Shown: positions 49,610 to 63,916 of the stretch, piece by piece
How the letters are laid out: every line of letters begins with the position of its first letter
Position numbering within the stretch: the first letter of the stretch is position 1
Assembly: GCF_027744825.2 (NCBI RefSeq)
Contig: NC_071342.1
Span: forward strand, 12,419,501-12,483,500
Reading direction: 5' to 3'
DNA length: 64,000 nt
From: Synchiropus splendidus
Lineage: Eukaryota > Chordata > Actinopteri > Syngnathiformes > Callionymidae
Translations under genes and position numbers: made by a program
The notes under the pieces: model-generated
Databases searched by the model: none
The model's input: the letters and a program-made list of their open reading frames with translations, nothing else
Told to the model about the DNA's origin: nothing

Positions 49610-52600
49610 GTGAGTAAACGCATTACAGACGTCTGAAACTAGAAAAATGTTATTGAATCACAGAACTGTAGTACGGAATGACATCACTTTAAATGACACC
49701 ATCTTTGGGTTGCCCTCGCCAGAAACCACTTTATGTGCATATTTCCACTGTGCTATTTCTCCAGAGACTGTTTGTCAAGCAAGGATTCCCATCGATTCCC
49801 GGGATGAAAAGGGCTTTGATATTCTGCTACATTTAAATTTGGCCAAAAAAGCCAAGAAGACACAGGGAACTTATTTCGGCACCAAAGCATATGAGGTGAC
49901 GTCTCGTCTTGACTTGAGCGAAGCAACGAGGTAATCGGATCGTTCCCAATGGTCTTTGACGTCACACATGAACTTGACTTGCTGTTTGTATTGAAGGAAG
50001 CTTTTCCCTGATGGTCTGCCGCCGTCCTACGTCTTTGTCGCCACACTGAGGTACAAGGGTTCCGTGACGAAGGAGGAGTGGGACCTGTGGCGGATTCAGA
50101 CGCTCGATGGGAGACCTCAGATGGCGGTGACGCTGAATGGAATTGACAGTACAGTCATGTTCACCACAACCAGTGCAGGCCCCAGTGGAACCCAGACGGT
50201 CACATTTTCTCAGCAGACTGCCAAAGTAAGCCACGATCCAACACTGGCCACAGTACCGTAATTCATCATGGAAGGGCTTGGGACGGCCAACGCTGGACAA
50301 TGGGTTATAGAGAGAGAAACTTAATGTGAGAATGATAGGTTTTACTTAGTTACCAACAGTTATATCTCTGGTCCCACATAGTTCAGATAACATACAGTAG
50401 TACAGTCCTAATGTGTGACACCTCTACTTTTGTCATTGACTGTTACAGTAGATGAGTAGAAAGAAAGATTAGCATGGTGAGCTAGCCACGCTGACAGGAG
50501 AGACAGGGAAGGAACCAGCTGGATGAAGATATGAAAGTGCAGGAAAAAAGAAGAGGTAGACAACGTTTGAGGTTCATAGATGTGATAACGGAAGAAAGTA
50601 TAAAGTTTATGTGACTGAAGATATAAGTCAAGGTGGAGAATGTTGACTGCCTGTGGCAACCCCTGATGGAAAATGCCAAGAGACAAAGAAGGAGATACCT
50701 GTGCAATGACTTGGCATTAAGATAATACATATATATATATATTAATATTTATTGAATTATATACAGTTGAAGTTTACTAAAATGCCTTTAAAATGGCGAC
50801 AAAGACTACAAAAATGGCCGATGCTGGGCGCACTCCAGGCCCAACAATCCCAATGCTCTGAGTGGATGGGTCACGATAACCATGTTCAGTATTTACAATC
50901 GACAAGCTTTGTGTGTGTGAGGAGAACTGACCTATTGCGGCTTGAATTGTAACGTGGAACGGAGTGTAGCCAATCAAGAAGCGATCCGACTCAGAAACCA
51001 GGCAGTAAAGGAGAACATTCTCTATCTATTAAGTTGAATCTTGGTAGTGGACTGCGCGACTTTTTCCTCTTGCTCCGCAAATGTCGTGCTTCTGTCATTT
51101 GGTTATTATAATATTTCTTTTGAAATTTTTTTCTGTTAAAAATAAAGCATCATCCTGTCGGTATAATAGGGCTGTTTGATCTGTTTCACGCTTGACTTTT
51201 ATTACACTTGCTCTACCTCATCCGACATCGCGACTTGCTCAGATGGAATATAGACACATTGTTTGGCCACATTGTTCTCATTATGCAATTAAAACCTTCA
51301 CAGATCGCTCCAACTCAACGTTTAGCCACAGGAAAGACGCCGCCTGTCTCTAACTCACAAACTCAGACACGGAAAACCTGACTGGCACTCACAACGATTT
51401 CAACTGGTTGTTAAGTTACGAAACATCACAGAGAATTTGTGTGAGCTGTTCGTAAAACATTTTTGAGTTTGAGCTCCAGAAAAATGAGCTCAAGGTGCAG
51501 ACTGCAGCAGCTGGAAAATGCAAAACAAACCTGTTTATTTTTGCCGTCGAGGAGATCAACTTGAATGACTCTTTTATTAAGTAACAATGCTCGACTACCC
51601 AAGTGGTAGAGCTACAACCTTTCAAGGACAAGACCCCCTCGAGCTCACTTCTTTCTTTGCTATGCGCCTCGATTTTGCAGGTCAACTCAGATACTTTCCA
51701 GATTCAGATTCCTTTACAATACTGAGGAATGTGGACAGTTGAAGCCCTAAATTCAAGATGTGGTCTGAATCGGGTCGCAGCCAATCCCATTTCTTTTGGA
51801 GGATTGAGTTGTATAGTTAATCTTTAGTGGTTAGATTCTGAGCATTATGATCAACCTTAATAATATGGAAGGATCATGAAATATAGCAGAAAGCGCTTTG
51901 AAAGGGTCATATAACAAGTCATTTCCACACATTACAATTCTATTCCACCAGCTTCCTGCCCATCATGTGTGCTTAAAACTTCAATGACAGGGATTTAACG
52001 CCATCTCGTATGTAATCAAAATGTAAATGACAGCATTTGAGTCGACCATCTGAGCATGAAGTCGGGCTCCCGTATGTGAAAGATAATTACAAGTGGTGAC
52101 AGGAGCAAGACTCTGGCCTGACGCGTGAGCAGAGACAGCGCTATATTGTAGGTGAAAGATCAGGGACGAGAGACAGAGATAGAAATGCCTGCAATGTTTT
52201 CATGTTCACAGTGTAATTATTTCTATACAAGACACATTCTGTGGAGAGATGTGCTGCCATGCATAAAACATGTATTTATTTATTTATCGTGGGTGGGGAA
52301 TTTGTGAATTTCAATATTGGAATGGAAATAATAAATAGTAGTTAGAAAAAAAAATAAGATAAGGTAAGACAAGATAGAACAGGCTGCAATCCGTACGTGG
52401 CCCCCAGGTGACCCTTTTGCCCATAAATGTAATGACAGTATTCTTCTTTTTTGTCCACAAAAGAAGCTGTTTGATGAAAAATGGCACCAGCTGCGGCTGC
52501 TGGTCACCGAAGAGGACGTGACTCTCTACGTTGACGACCTGGAAATGGAAACTCTCTCCTTAGAGACGCCAGTTGGCATTTTTATCAACGGTAAAACTCA

Positions 52601-55600
52601 AGTTGGAAAGTACGTCCGCAAGGAAACAACGGCACCTGTGAGTATTCCGACCGGAATTTGGACACAAGAAAAAAAAAAAAAACAAATAGAGAGACACAAA
52701 TCAAATCCATGAAGGTAGGAAAAATACTAGAAGAACAAGAAGTGATGTGTTTTATTAAATAACAAGGTTTATTGCTTCATCCTTGGAGAACTGCTAACCT
52801 TAAGCAATAACTCCTCGGCCTGAGACAACGCCTCATCAAATATGTGAAATACGACTGAGTGAAATGAATGACACAGGGACTTTATTTTCCTTTTTGTCGG
52901 AAAGTGCATTCTTGCCTGAAAATATTACATAACTTTGTCCTGTTTCCTTTTACAGAGCAGTTTTGTTAGCAATGTTATCACTCCAATAACAACAATACTT
53001 AGTTTTCATCTAAAACATTACCACCACCACTATTACATTAGATTATTATTGTGTGCTATAAACAGGGAATGCGCTGTTGGTTTCAGAGCTGGTGAGCCTT
53101 GCTGAGTCAGCAAGTTTCATTGCTGCCCAAATGTTGGATGTAATGAACACAACATTAACACAAGTTCGATGACAGACATATTTCGTGATGCACTGAATCT
53201 GAAACAGAAAGAATAAGCAGAGATGGTTCTGCTTTTCCTCATACAATCATGGAGGTCGTCGTATTGAATCCAAATGCATGTCAAAGTTAAAGGACTCCCT
53301 GAACACAAAATGTTCCTTAATGAATATAAAACGTTTTTTTTTGTTTTTGGTTAAACTTCAGTGCTCCAAGATGTTTTAATAACCTTGTCAGAGAGCAGAC
53401 TTAAGATCAGAGTTGTATTTGTAGAGCTGCCAAAATACACAGGAGGTGAAGCAACTAGAAGCTGCTGTGTCTATCAATATGTTCTTTTATGTTTATTCAG
53501 AAAAATCCTGGAGGTTTCCAACATATGTTTTTCAGACCATGAAAATCTCACTCTCACTTATCTGCCAATTTAGTTTGAGATCCAGAAGCTACGCATCTAC
53601 TGTGATCCTGAGCAGAACAACAGGGAGACGGCATGTGAAGTACCTGGAGTGGTGAGTACAAACATGTTTGGGTTTGTTTAAAGGCCCAAACACAACAGAG
53701 ATAACATCACCTCACCTACTTCTCACCCTGGTCGAAGAACATCTGTTTCCACTCTGTGCTGCGCCACACACTTGCTCCATCAGTTAACTCCATAGATTTA
53801 CTGTTACGGCGTGAAACTATTCTGAATCCTCATGTGTCTTTAGTTGTGTAACTTCAATTCTCTTTTTCACATCTGTTTGTGAACACTGTTTGTGCGAGAC
53901 CATTTGGCAAAGCTTCTGTGAGTCTATGAAACTTCTATTTTTCTTCTGTCTCCTACTGTGGACGTGAGGCACTTAGCCAGCGTTTTGGGCCTGGAAAGAT
54001 GCGATAAAATACTCCTTTTCTCCTTTGCATCATTAACACATAAACACGTGCAAAGTCCTTTTTTTTTGCAGCCCTATGAGTTGCCTATTATTTTACACAA
54101 GTGCTTTTTAAACACATATTTATAGACTCTAGAAGCTTAACATATCACCAGCTGAGTCAGATTTTTTTTTTTTTTGGCTCCCACAGTGCTCAAACAGCCC
54201 CGATTACATGGAACCAACTCAAGAACCTTGTGTTTGTCCTCCTGGACCTCCTGGACTTCCTGGAATAAAGGTCGGTTTTCCATGCGGTTTGTTGCAACAT
54301 TGCTTTTGTTGGGCAATCATTGTATGCAACATTGCCTGACACAGTGTTAAATAAATTGCCATCCATCCATCCATGCAGCCGCCAGAAGATGTTATGAAAA
54401 TAGTGGCAATAGTGACAAAATGTGTTATCCACATCCATCATACCCATTGTGTTGCTGTGGAACGCTGGTCAGATCATAGAGGAACTCAAGGTTGTTTGTT
54501 GGCGGCATGCGACTAACTTTTAAATTCCACATATTTTAAACTGAGCCTGTACTGTTCTTTGGTTGTGGGCGCTGTTTTATTTGTGTGTTGTGCTAGTTAT
54601 CGATATAAAACGAAAAAAAAAAAAAAGAATACACAACAAATTGAATGATGCAGTAAATATCCATATCAAGGAGACCATTAGCACAGGCGCTAATGTGGTT
54701 AATTTCACTACAAACACTGTCTGGATATTGCGCAAAAAACATTGTTATCCATCTCTCTAATGCTTCTGGCTCCTCAACTCTCTTCGAGTCGTCGCTGTCT
54801 CCAGTAGCTTTCTTCCTTGTTTCTTGTGTGAGTGATGTGTGAGCAAGCTCCAGAGCGCCATCTCCTGTCCAGCTGTCCAGCTCCAGCTTAAATACTGGGT
54901 GAAAATCCTGGTTGAAATGAACTTTTTGCTTGGAGGTTTGCACTCACTGTGTTGGCAGAATGTGCTTGTAAGGAGGGAACCCCAGTACATCTGCTGTGAG
55001 ACCCAACCTCTGAACATGTTGCCGAGTTAACAAATGTTGAGCCCAAGCCACTTATCTTTGTTTAAACCACTTAATCCCGACTCGACTGCAGTTGAAATCA
55101 AATTACGTCCTGATTGGGGAAGCTAGTTAAAAAGGCATCATTGATAAAACACGCCAGCACAAACACCTTTCACGTCGCAAAAACATGCCCATGAAAGGCT
55201 TAGGCACCGTAATCATGTGAAATATTTGTTTGCCCACAATCCAAATTGGAAGCAGCAAGAGGCAGACACCGAGCGGTGGCTTTGTTTTCGCTGGCCAACA
55301 AGTGTTTTGAATTTAGCAGGAGAGAATGAGCGTTTCTTTCCGTGTGTCGGGGGTAACTCCTGACGGAGCCCATCTGAAGGAGCGGCTCTTAAGTAATGAA
55401 TATCTCCACACACTGATTGTGCGGGCTGCTGTGCGTTGTTCAACACATTCTGCCGACTGGATCGCCGGCATTGAAAGTAAATGAATGGAAACAGTCAAGC
55501 TTTTTTTCTTGAAACTTTGATCCCGTATGGAAACCTGAGGTTTGCGATGATGATTTGTGGCGACTCTCCTTAGATCCCAGCGCTGGTCGAAGGCTGAAAA

Positions 55601-58600
55601 GAAATATTTGCAATAGAGGACAGAGGAAATGAACGATGAATTGACAGATGGCTCAGGATATACAACTCTTTACAATAGTTGCACTAAGTTAACAGGGAAA
55701 TGGTTTGCTGTTATAAACCACTGTGGTTTGGAGGATGTTTGTGTTTTTAACTTTTGCCGCTGTGCTTTTACTGCATTTACCAATGGCTTCAGAATGCTGG
55801 GCCCCTCTGGTTCACAGATGGGCCTCACAAAGTGCTCTGTTTTGTTCCTAATTCACTCTGAGATGTTTATAAACAGGAGCGTGTATTGTTGGTCTCTCAT
55901 TATCAACTATGAACTTCAAAAACACCACAGCTTATGATGTTTTTGTCGTTTTTCTAGGGAGAACAAGGGCAGAGTGGAAAGCCTGGTCATCCTGGTCCTA
56001 CTGGTGCTGATGGTAAGCCTGTGAGTACTACATAGTTCAATATGCTAATTCAAAACACACCTGACCCGCATCTGCTGACATACATTTATTTCAGATTTTT
56101 TTTCAAATTTTCAGAATGATGTTGATTTTAAACACATTTGTGTCGAACAATAACTTAAATTCATATACAGATTAAAGGTCCCAGATTATGCAGAAATCTT
56201 TTTTTGGTATTCACACATAAACATGGATGATGAGCACACACTTGCTTTACATAGGAGATTTACCTTATGTCTTTGTGGAGAACCTTGGAGAGTGCGTGAC
56301 TAGCTTGCACTTATTGGAACCTTTGATGGACCTGATTTAAGTAACACATTTCACAATGTGAATTGTCCTTATATTAGGACAATAGGCCTTTTGTTCTATT
56401 AGAAAAACATGCAACTGGCCTTACTGGCCAAACATTTTGTGTGCTGCATGAGTAGCTGAACTACAAAAGACAACCCAAAAAGTTGTTGAATTACTTCATG
56501 CAGCACAAAATACCATTGTTTTTTTACTGCCTGCTGCTGGAGTAAAATCTTCATATTGAATAACTGACTCCCAATTGTGATAGTTAAGGTATTTATTCAG
56601 TAATTTATTCACAAGAACTTAATACTTGAGTTAAGTTAAAATTCTGTTCTCATTTAAAGTTAACCAAAACCCAGATCACCTACAATGTGTTGTCGTATCA
56701 TGCGTCATGCTGTTCAACAGGCTGTTTTCTTTTTATTTAAAGAGAGATTCAAAATGAATGAATGATAAATAATAAAGAAATTAATGAATTCAGAGAAGGA
56801 AGAAGAGGATGTGGCACTTCAACACTTACCCTTATGTTATGAGGCAGAGTTAGTGGTGGCAGAGCACAGTCTTGACACTAATCGCAGAGAATCTAAGCTA
56901 TGACTGACAGTTGATTCTGTTTAATCTCTAATTCCCCTGAAGCAACGCTTCTATAAACACTAGTAAGTATGTGTTTAAAATTTCATTTGCGATTCTATCT
57001 GTGATTGAGTTTGACACTCCTGCCATATCAGATTCATGTGAATGAATCGCTGTTGGCGACCGACACGTTCATGGCCGATTAAATACGATAGTGTTCATTT
57101 CATCCTGTTGCTTCTTGTGCCGACATCTCTGCTCGACTCGCTCTTCCTTGCTCACAACACCAGAGGTGGAGGGTGAGGACCTTCATACAAGCATAATTTG
57201 GGACCAACTTTTAGAGGCTTTGAAATGGCAGTCTCTCTCCACTAGTTGTCAGTGATATTCCAAACGTGTGCTTTTATTGGACACCCCTGGTTTAGATTTA
57301 AATATGGTGCTTTGAAAAGACGCATCCACCAGCGCTGTCAATGTGCTTCTATTCTCTCACTAGCTCTTTTCCTCCATATTTAAAGGGGATCCCGGGAATC
57401 AGAGGAAGTCGTGGCTTGCCTGGTCCACCTGGCGTGGAGGTGAATAGTTCACCATAGAAACACTGTGAAGCTCTATGTGAAGATGAACAGTTAAGAAATG
57501 AGTTCTGTTGCAGGGTAAGCGCGGTCCAGATGGATACAAGGGGGAACGAGGGCAGCCAGGACCAACGGTAGGACAGAAAGCACCATATCAGTCAAGTAAA
57601 TAATAACAAGTGGTTTTAATGCAGGGTGCGAGAGGATCACCTGGATTACCTGGACCACCAGGTCAGCTGGGGAGCAAGGTAATTTGTCCATATAAATATT
57701 ATATTAATAATTCAACTGGTGTGTACATCGTGGAATCATTTGTTTCTGAGATGAACAAAAAAAAAAACGTGAAGAATTTGGCAAGGGATAGGAAAACATT
57801 CCTTTAATCCAACCCCAGAATCCCAACCCCTTTATCGTCTTATTGTTATGCTATGTAACATGTATGTCTGAGGTTTAACATACGTTGTAGTAATTCAGAA
57901 AATCTGTATTTTCACCATCTAGACCTCGTTTTTTTTCCACAGTGAAATCCAGGGAACTCTGCTAAAAGCCACACGGGAGGATTAAATGTCCCACACTACA
58001 TACTGACCAACCTGTCACTTAAAACTCCCTCCTCCAGTGTTCCTTTATGATTGAGCAGAACGCAACATCTGCTCCTAATCGTGTGGAAAGCAACATCTGC
58101 ACTCACATATTAGTTCATCATTGTCATGTTAAAACAAATATATTTGATTGGTAAAAATAACTTTGACTTTAGCACAGTGGAGTGGCAAAAGCCTCAGCCA
58201 GGAATCCAGTGTAAAATTGCAGGCGGAGTAAAAGTAATTTCACTAAACCGACCTTTTTTATTTCTCTTGAAATGTAGCTTTATCGGAAGCCGGGTGCTGG
58301 TGATGAAAAGAATCCCATCACCCTATCAGGATGTGAAACTCATCCCAGTGCTCACACCTTGAGCTTGACCTGAGAGGAATTGCCGCGGAGCAAATAAGAA
58401 TAGCAAAACATAAAAGCACTTCCACTACAGCTTCACTTCCTTTGTTGCACATGTGAAAACGAAAAAATAAATAATTATAAATGCTGTAAATGTTTGCTAA
58501 AATGTTGCACTGGAGGTCCAAACAAACGTCTCCATCCAAGCTAATGTTCAAAGATGTATTTACAGTGCACTCATTTCTGCCATGTTTGCAGGGGTTAAGT

Positions 58601-61600
58601 GGAAACACCGTGTTGATGTTTACGGAGGATGATTGACTTTCCTCATGACAGGAGGTGTTCGCCGTGAACCGTTCGAGGTTCCTCATGTGAATACCATCTG
58701 TTATGGCTTTGCCCAGTGGGGAACCTTGAGTTTTACTATGAGCTTCAATACAGATTCAAAACAGTTTTACACCTCCATGTTCCGTCCGATGTTGACAAAC
58801 CCGGCGACCCTGCTGCTATAGTTTCCAGGCTGCTGTAATACTTGGAACTCATTGCAGGATAAAAGCGCTGTTATACTGAAGCCCCACTCGAGGAAGCGAC
58901 AAATATTTTCCTCTTCTCCGCCGATGGCAGGAAGGACGACTCAAGAGTGAATGGACAGATGCTGCATATTTTCAGAACTCTTGTTATGTGTGTCGTCGAC
59001 TGTACTGCAGATTCTTTTCGCTAAATCTGTGTCACTTGCTGAGCGCTGAACAGCATGTGTGGATGATTGACAGGCAAAGGATTGGACCAGTTTTGAAATG
59101 TGCTAAATGCCTCAGAGCTCTCATTTATTGTGGGTGTGGAGGTTTGTAATTTTACTACACTTCAAGCTACGGCTTGTTAGATGGAGATTTATTTTGTAGT
59201 GTCAAGAAATGGAATCAAACCCACCTGTGGTGTTCAGTGGGGCATTAGTTTGGCTTTATTCAGCATAATTGCCTGAAAGGTCCCCTGCTGTGCCCTGAAA
59301 GTACATCATCAATTATGACCAGCATGAGAGTTTTTGTTAAATTCAACATTTCTGATTGCAGCCCAGGTTTTAGTTTAGTTTTCTAAGGCATCCCCATGGC
59401 GGAATAGAGTCTTCACCAAAGGCGATATCTTGTCTTTGTTTTGATTATCGCAATTGCGTCTGATTTAGCCATCTTTCGTAGAAATCCCTTCCTTCGACAT
59501 CAACTTTGGTTCATGAAGGTTTCCAAATGACACATTCTTCTTCAGGGCTGGAATGATATGCATTTGGGCTGATTCTGTGTTTTCCTGATGCTTGGGTGTC
59601 AATTTGGTTTGTATTTGATCCTTTGTCTGAGTCCATTAATATTCTGCAATTCTGATTTATTATTTAAAAAATAAATAATAATAAAAAGGCACATCACGGT
59701 TTGGTCCAAGTGCTGACCCTGGTTAATTCTAAAGTATAATATTCAGTCTTTATAAATATACAAAGCAGTTTATGTGCAATAATAAGGTGCCAGAACAGGT
59801 TCTGACAGTAATATTTTAGGGGCTGAATTGTTCGGTTACTGAGAGCCTGTGTTCACAGACCAATGAAGAGGAGAGAGACGGTTAACAGAGAGCGCTAGCA
59901 TGTTAGTATAGGGTTGCTCATTCTCTTGTAACTAGTGTAAAACTCTGGCTAAAGAGGCTTTTGTCAGGCTACACGTCGCACATGTCTTGCCTTTCCAGCC
60001 GAGTGACTTAAAATATACATTATGAATGCAGCCCGTGGTGCACTCGTGAAATGGCACTGTAGAGTTGGCTGCCATATGTAGCATCAGCTATGTGAATTCA
60101 GCAACAAGTCCTTGGTATTTAACAATAGTTGGTGTTTGAAAATAAAAGTTTGTCATGAGTATTAAACATGTGTGTTTTATCAGCTGCTCTGTTGAGCAGG
60201 AGATGCGCTTAAGCTCAGCTTCACAACTGTTAATCAGGAAACTGCATCATATCTTGCCGCTGTCATAATGTGGGAAAAAAAAAAAATCAGTTCTGGTCAG
60301 AAATATTGAATATTGTCGGGAATGAATCGCAATGTTTTTGAGAATTGATTTATCCCCAGCCTCACATTCTTGAGCTCTACCTTTTAACAGGTACCTTGTT
60401 GAATAGCTAAATTCGATCAATTTAACGTTGCGGGTCAGAATTTTTGTGATGTTTTAAATTGATGCTGAATATAAATCCAACCACCCATTTTTAGAGCCCT
60501 CGTGCTCGACATAAAATGACTAGGTGGCTTGGGTTCTGCTCCCTATCTGTGGACTTGTAATTTCCTCTGAAGATGAAAAGTGCGTCAGATATGAGGGACT
60601 CCAAAAAGCTTAAATATGGTCTCAGAAAATGGCAGCGCACGGGTACAAGTGGCAATTCACGAAGACTAAACCTTTCTAAGGCCGAAGTATAAACACTTTT
60701 CTAATCTGTTGACCTTTCCCCATTTGTTCTCAGGGAGCGGTCGGCCCCCCAGGATTGCCAGGATCACCCGGAAAGTCTGGCCCAGCGGTGAGCTTGTGGA
60801 CAACATTTTAACCACATCTGCAATGATGATTGTTCTCATGATACGGAAGTATGTGATGTGCAGGGCGAAAAAGGAAGTCCCGGACCACCTGGGCCCGCGG
60901 GCTATCCAGGAAAACCTGTAAGTACAAAATCAGCCAAGGTCAAATGGATAACTTGCATTTGTCATCACATTCATATGTTACTTTAATCTCCTTTTTGTTT
61001 GCAGGGGCAACCTGGGAGAGATGGAAAGGATGGAGCCCTGGGATCGCCTGGTCAGAAGGTCTGTTTGTCTTTATTTATAATAAATCCCATTAAGAGAGTA
61101 GGGGAATAATCCTGGTAGGAGGTTCTCCTGCTCTAAAAAGGACTTTCCCAAAAGTTGCTGATGTTTGACAGCCATGGAAATGTGATTACACTCAGGCGGT
61201 GTTCCCCGTGTCGCTTCCAAACCCACATGTAAAAGCAACCTTTGTCACCCTCCCTCATGTTTTGGATATTATATTAACAAGTATCTGGAAAATCCATTAA
61301 GTAAGGAGGATGTATCATATTGAACAGAGGTCTTGTGGATGGATAGTTCCGTTTTATCCTTGTTCATCTCTCTTCATTTGATATGTTCATCACAGAACCT
61401 GATTTTTACAGGCGTCTTCAACAGAGTTTGTTGATTCAAAAGGGAATTCAAAACTAATTTATAGCGCAACTTAAGACCACGGTGACCCAGAAACTTGTTC
61501 AAGATGGGCTGTTTTTGGAGATTAGAACTGTCAACAACTATCGCATTTTTCGGACTTGAAGTCGTTCGGTCGTATAAATCGACCCAATCAGAAAAATGCA

Positions 61601-63763
61601 TCATCAAAAAAAAAAGCTGAAGCGATAACTCCATGATAGTTGTCCTGCGAAGTCATTTGTCTTCATCGCTCCTGATATGACATGGAACAAAAAGTAACCA
61701 ATAAGTGAATGGGAAACATGGACTGAGAAACAAGGAAACAAAGGATGTTTGACTCTCTATTGCACGAATTACAGTAAAAATACTTGCTTTTAGAAGTAAA
61801 TAAACCCATGCCACTCTCACCTGATCCGTCCCTTCAGGTGTTCCATGGTATTTTTCTGTATTCCTGTTATTATGATGCATTCACTGGGTTTTTTTTTTCA
61901 ATATGAAGAAACCAAAAACATTAGCCTCCAATGATAAAAAGGTTCATCTCACTTCCTGCTGAAGACGTGCTGGTTATAATAAGGGAACACAACAACAATT
62001 ATTCAATTTAGAGAGGTATTTTTTATCAACATAACCTTGTCAGTGCAGATTGTTATTGTTTTTCCTTGCTACTGTAACTGGCAAAATGCACAGCTGTTTC
62101 ACGGGCTATCGTAGACAAAATCAATTAATCTGACAGTTGCAAAAAAAATAGAAACATCTGAAAACACTTGTTGACAGATCTCAACTGAAACAAGCAAAAC
62201 TTGCGCCCACTAGTGCCCACCACCAAAAACAACTCACATTCTTCTCACATTTGGATTGGCAGCGATGAGCAATGTATTCATTTTAGATTGAAATACACAG
62301 TGATTTATCAACTCCGATGCTGTTATCACATCTGTTTTATTGTTTGTGATTTTCCACCAAGGGGGAGGCAGGGGACAACGGTATCCCCGGCGCTGATGGA
62401 AGGGAGGGTCATCCTGTAAGTCATTACACAGACGCCACTCATCCGTCATGTTTTCTATTATCTGTTGCTTTTGGTCCCTTACATGTTCCCTGGCGTTGAA
62501 AAACATGTTCGATCAATAAAACCCATGCAACATGGGGATTGAGAAACCATGTAGCTCGCAACAAGGCTGACGCCCAGACTGTATTCATGTGAGAGAAATG
62601 ATGATGGAAAAGTGAAAGTGAAATCCGCCAAAGATAAAAATAGGGGCTTCATGAATCATGTGTGTATCGTTTTATCCCCTCGCAGGGCTGCGGCGTGTTA
62701 GCGCTCTGGCTGGAGTACAGAGAATACCCCTGGCAGCCAGAAGTTCAGGGGTATTTCCCTTGTAGTTCATCCCAGGATAACCCTCTTATGCAACACACAG
62801 ACTCACACATGTTCACCAGTGAAAGTTACTCATCGAGGGGATTTGTGCTGCTTTGTTTTAGGAAGAAAGTGTTTCAGCCGGGCATCCACCCCGCTGATCG
62901 TAATTATTATTTCTAGTGGTGGCCAAAGTCTGTGATGGCTCCGCGGAGGATGACTCAGTTGCTCCACAGGGCTTTAAGCCATTTTCCTCCCCAAGAACAT
63001 GAGATTTAGCGATATATCAAACAGGACAGGATTAGTGCTTGACTTCCTCCAGTTAAATCAAGATGATGCCTCAGTTTGGGGTGACCACATTCCTACATGC
63101 AGATGTTCAGGTGGTTTTCTCTCTGTCTGATGTGCGGATGGTCACCGGTAACAAACTGCAGCGTGTGGGTCTCCTGAAGCATCTGCACCTACTTCATCAG
63201 CAAACCAAAATTAAAGCCCTTTAAAGAGTGGTTCTGTTTACTGTGGCCCACCACCAACATTTTTGATCTGTACACAGCATCTGTGGGTTCTTAAGCTCTA
63301 CTGCAGAGTTGGACAATGGCCTTTCACTAGTAGTTCCTAAGAGCTGTACTTGTTCACTCTCAATTTACAGTAGGGGTCACTGGGTTCATTATTTTTAAGA
63401 TACATTTTTATATGTATTTCATCCATTTTCAGGGCATGCCTGGCATGCAAGGGGTTGCTGGCCTCGACGGACAAAAGGTGGGTTGCTAGCTGGCTGGTAT
63501 TCTTATTTTTACGAACTAAAATTGATGAGTAAATCCAGATTTAGTGCTCAAATATTTTCATTATTAAAGGGAGAGGTTGGCCAGCCGGGACAAAAAGGAC
63601 TCAAGGGTTCAAGCGGACCACCGGTAAGTTCACCATAAGCATGAGCATGGGTTAATAAATTCTCTTTATAACCATCATAACCATTTATAGAATGATAATT
63701 TATCCCCAGGGTGAAGTTGGTTTGCCTGGTGCTCCTGGACTAAAGGGGCCTGCAGGCTCAAAG
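48832..63763 (+). CDS. col21a1: collagen XXI alpha-1 chain, 5' part
   Basis: Secreted FACIT collagen with a vWA domain; the 3' part lies beyond the window. Eighteen exons give 1,983 nt (661 codons) in one frame: 48832-48928, 49049-49609, 49765-49930, 49997-50225, 52464-52637, 53574-53651, 54187-54270, 55958-56020, 57386-57439, 57514-57567, 57625-57678, 60734-60787, 60864-60917, 61005-61058, 62362-62415, 63433-63477, 63570-63623, 63710-63763. Order: signal peptide, vWA, TSPN, Cys hinge, Gly-X-Y. Identity rests on close agreement with human COL21A1 as I recall it (SCRTAP-DLVFILDGS, VVQYSD-PVLEIPLG, IYCDPEQNNRETACE) and on the dst neighbourhood. The protein is expected on fibrils in vessel walls and connective tissue. 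Introns as short as 57 bp occur (57568-57624). Confidence 0.96.
49765..54270 (+). CDS. col21a1: col21a1 TSPN domain and hinge, exons 3-7
   Basis: Exons 49765-49930, 49997-50225, 52464-52637, 53574-53651, 54187-54270. They encode ETVCQARIPIDSRDEKGFDI, LFPDGLPPSYVFVATLRY, EWDLWRIQTLDGRPQMAVTL, LFDEKWHQLRLLVTEEDVTL and IYCDPEQNNRETACEVPG, then a Cys hinge (EPCVCPPGPPGLPG) that opens the triple helix. The acceptor of exon 5 is a tandem aagaag (52461-52466), so one Lys may be optional. Intron 50226-52463 (2.2 kb) carries a decayed LINE 3' end. Confidence 0.95.
50395..50695 (+). mobile_element. decayed LINE 3'-end fragment
   Basis: Within col21a1 intron 4. The stretch ending ctgtggcaacccctgatgg...gccaagagacaaagaagg resembles the conserved 3' terminus of an abundant fish non-LTR element (ctgtggcgacccctaa...gccgaaagaagaag). 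The upstream part is too decayed to translate. Family (RTE-like) is a guess. Confidence 0.5.
55958..63763 (+). CDS. col21a1: col21a1 triple helix, first 11 pure Gly-X-Y exons
   Basis: Exons of 63, 54, 54, 54, 54, 54, 54, 54, 45, 54 and 54 bp from 55958 to 63763. Every one starts with a Gly codon in phase 0 and the Gly-X-Y register is unbroken. Examples: GIPGIRGSRGLPGPPGVE (57386) and GQPGRDGKDGALGSPGQK (61005). The helix continues past the window end. The introns 57679-60733, 61059-62361 and 62416-63432 are 1-3 kb and show no further Gly-X-Y exon; GSK|GAV, GQK|GEA and GHP|GMP join in register without one. Confidence 0.95.
57679..60733 (+). other. 3.1-kb col21a1 intron, nothing recognised
   Basis: Longest col21a1 intron in the window. 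AT-rich with short A-runs. No conserved coding, RNA gene or clear repeat seen. The col21a1 introns 54271-55957, 56021-57385, 61059-62361 and 62416-63432 also show none. Confidence 0.6.
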
Positions 63764-63893
63764 GTAATTTAAAGAAGGTTTATGACTTTTTTTTAACTAA
63801 CAATTCAGAAATTTAATCACTTATTTTGAGAAATGCAGTTAATGTTTTCATATACCTATCTACACCACCTATTTTTAAGTTATGCGGTTGAGC

Positions 63894-63916
63894 ACAATAC
63901 AATACAATACAATACA
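63894..63916 (+). repeat. (AATAC)n short tandem repeat
   Basis: About 4.5 units of the pentamer in the col21a1 intron after 63763. Confidence 0.85.

Noticed and set aside
62662..62916. Open frame after a good acceptor (cctcgcag) at 62686
   Set aside because: No Gly-X-Y pattern. The flanking collagen exons join in register without it.
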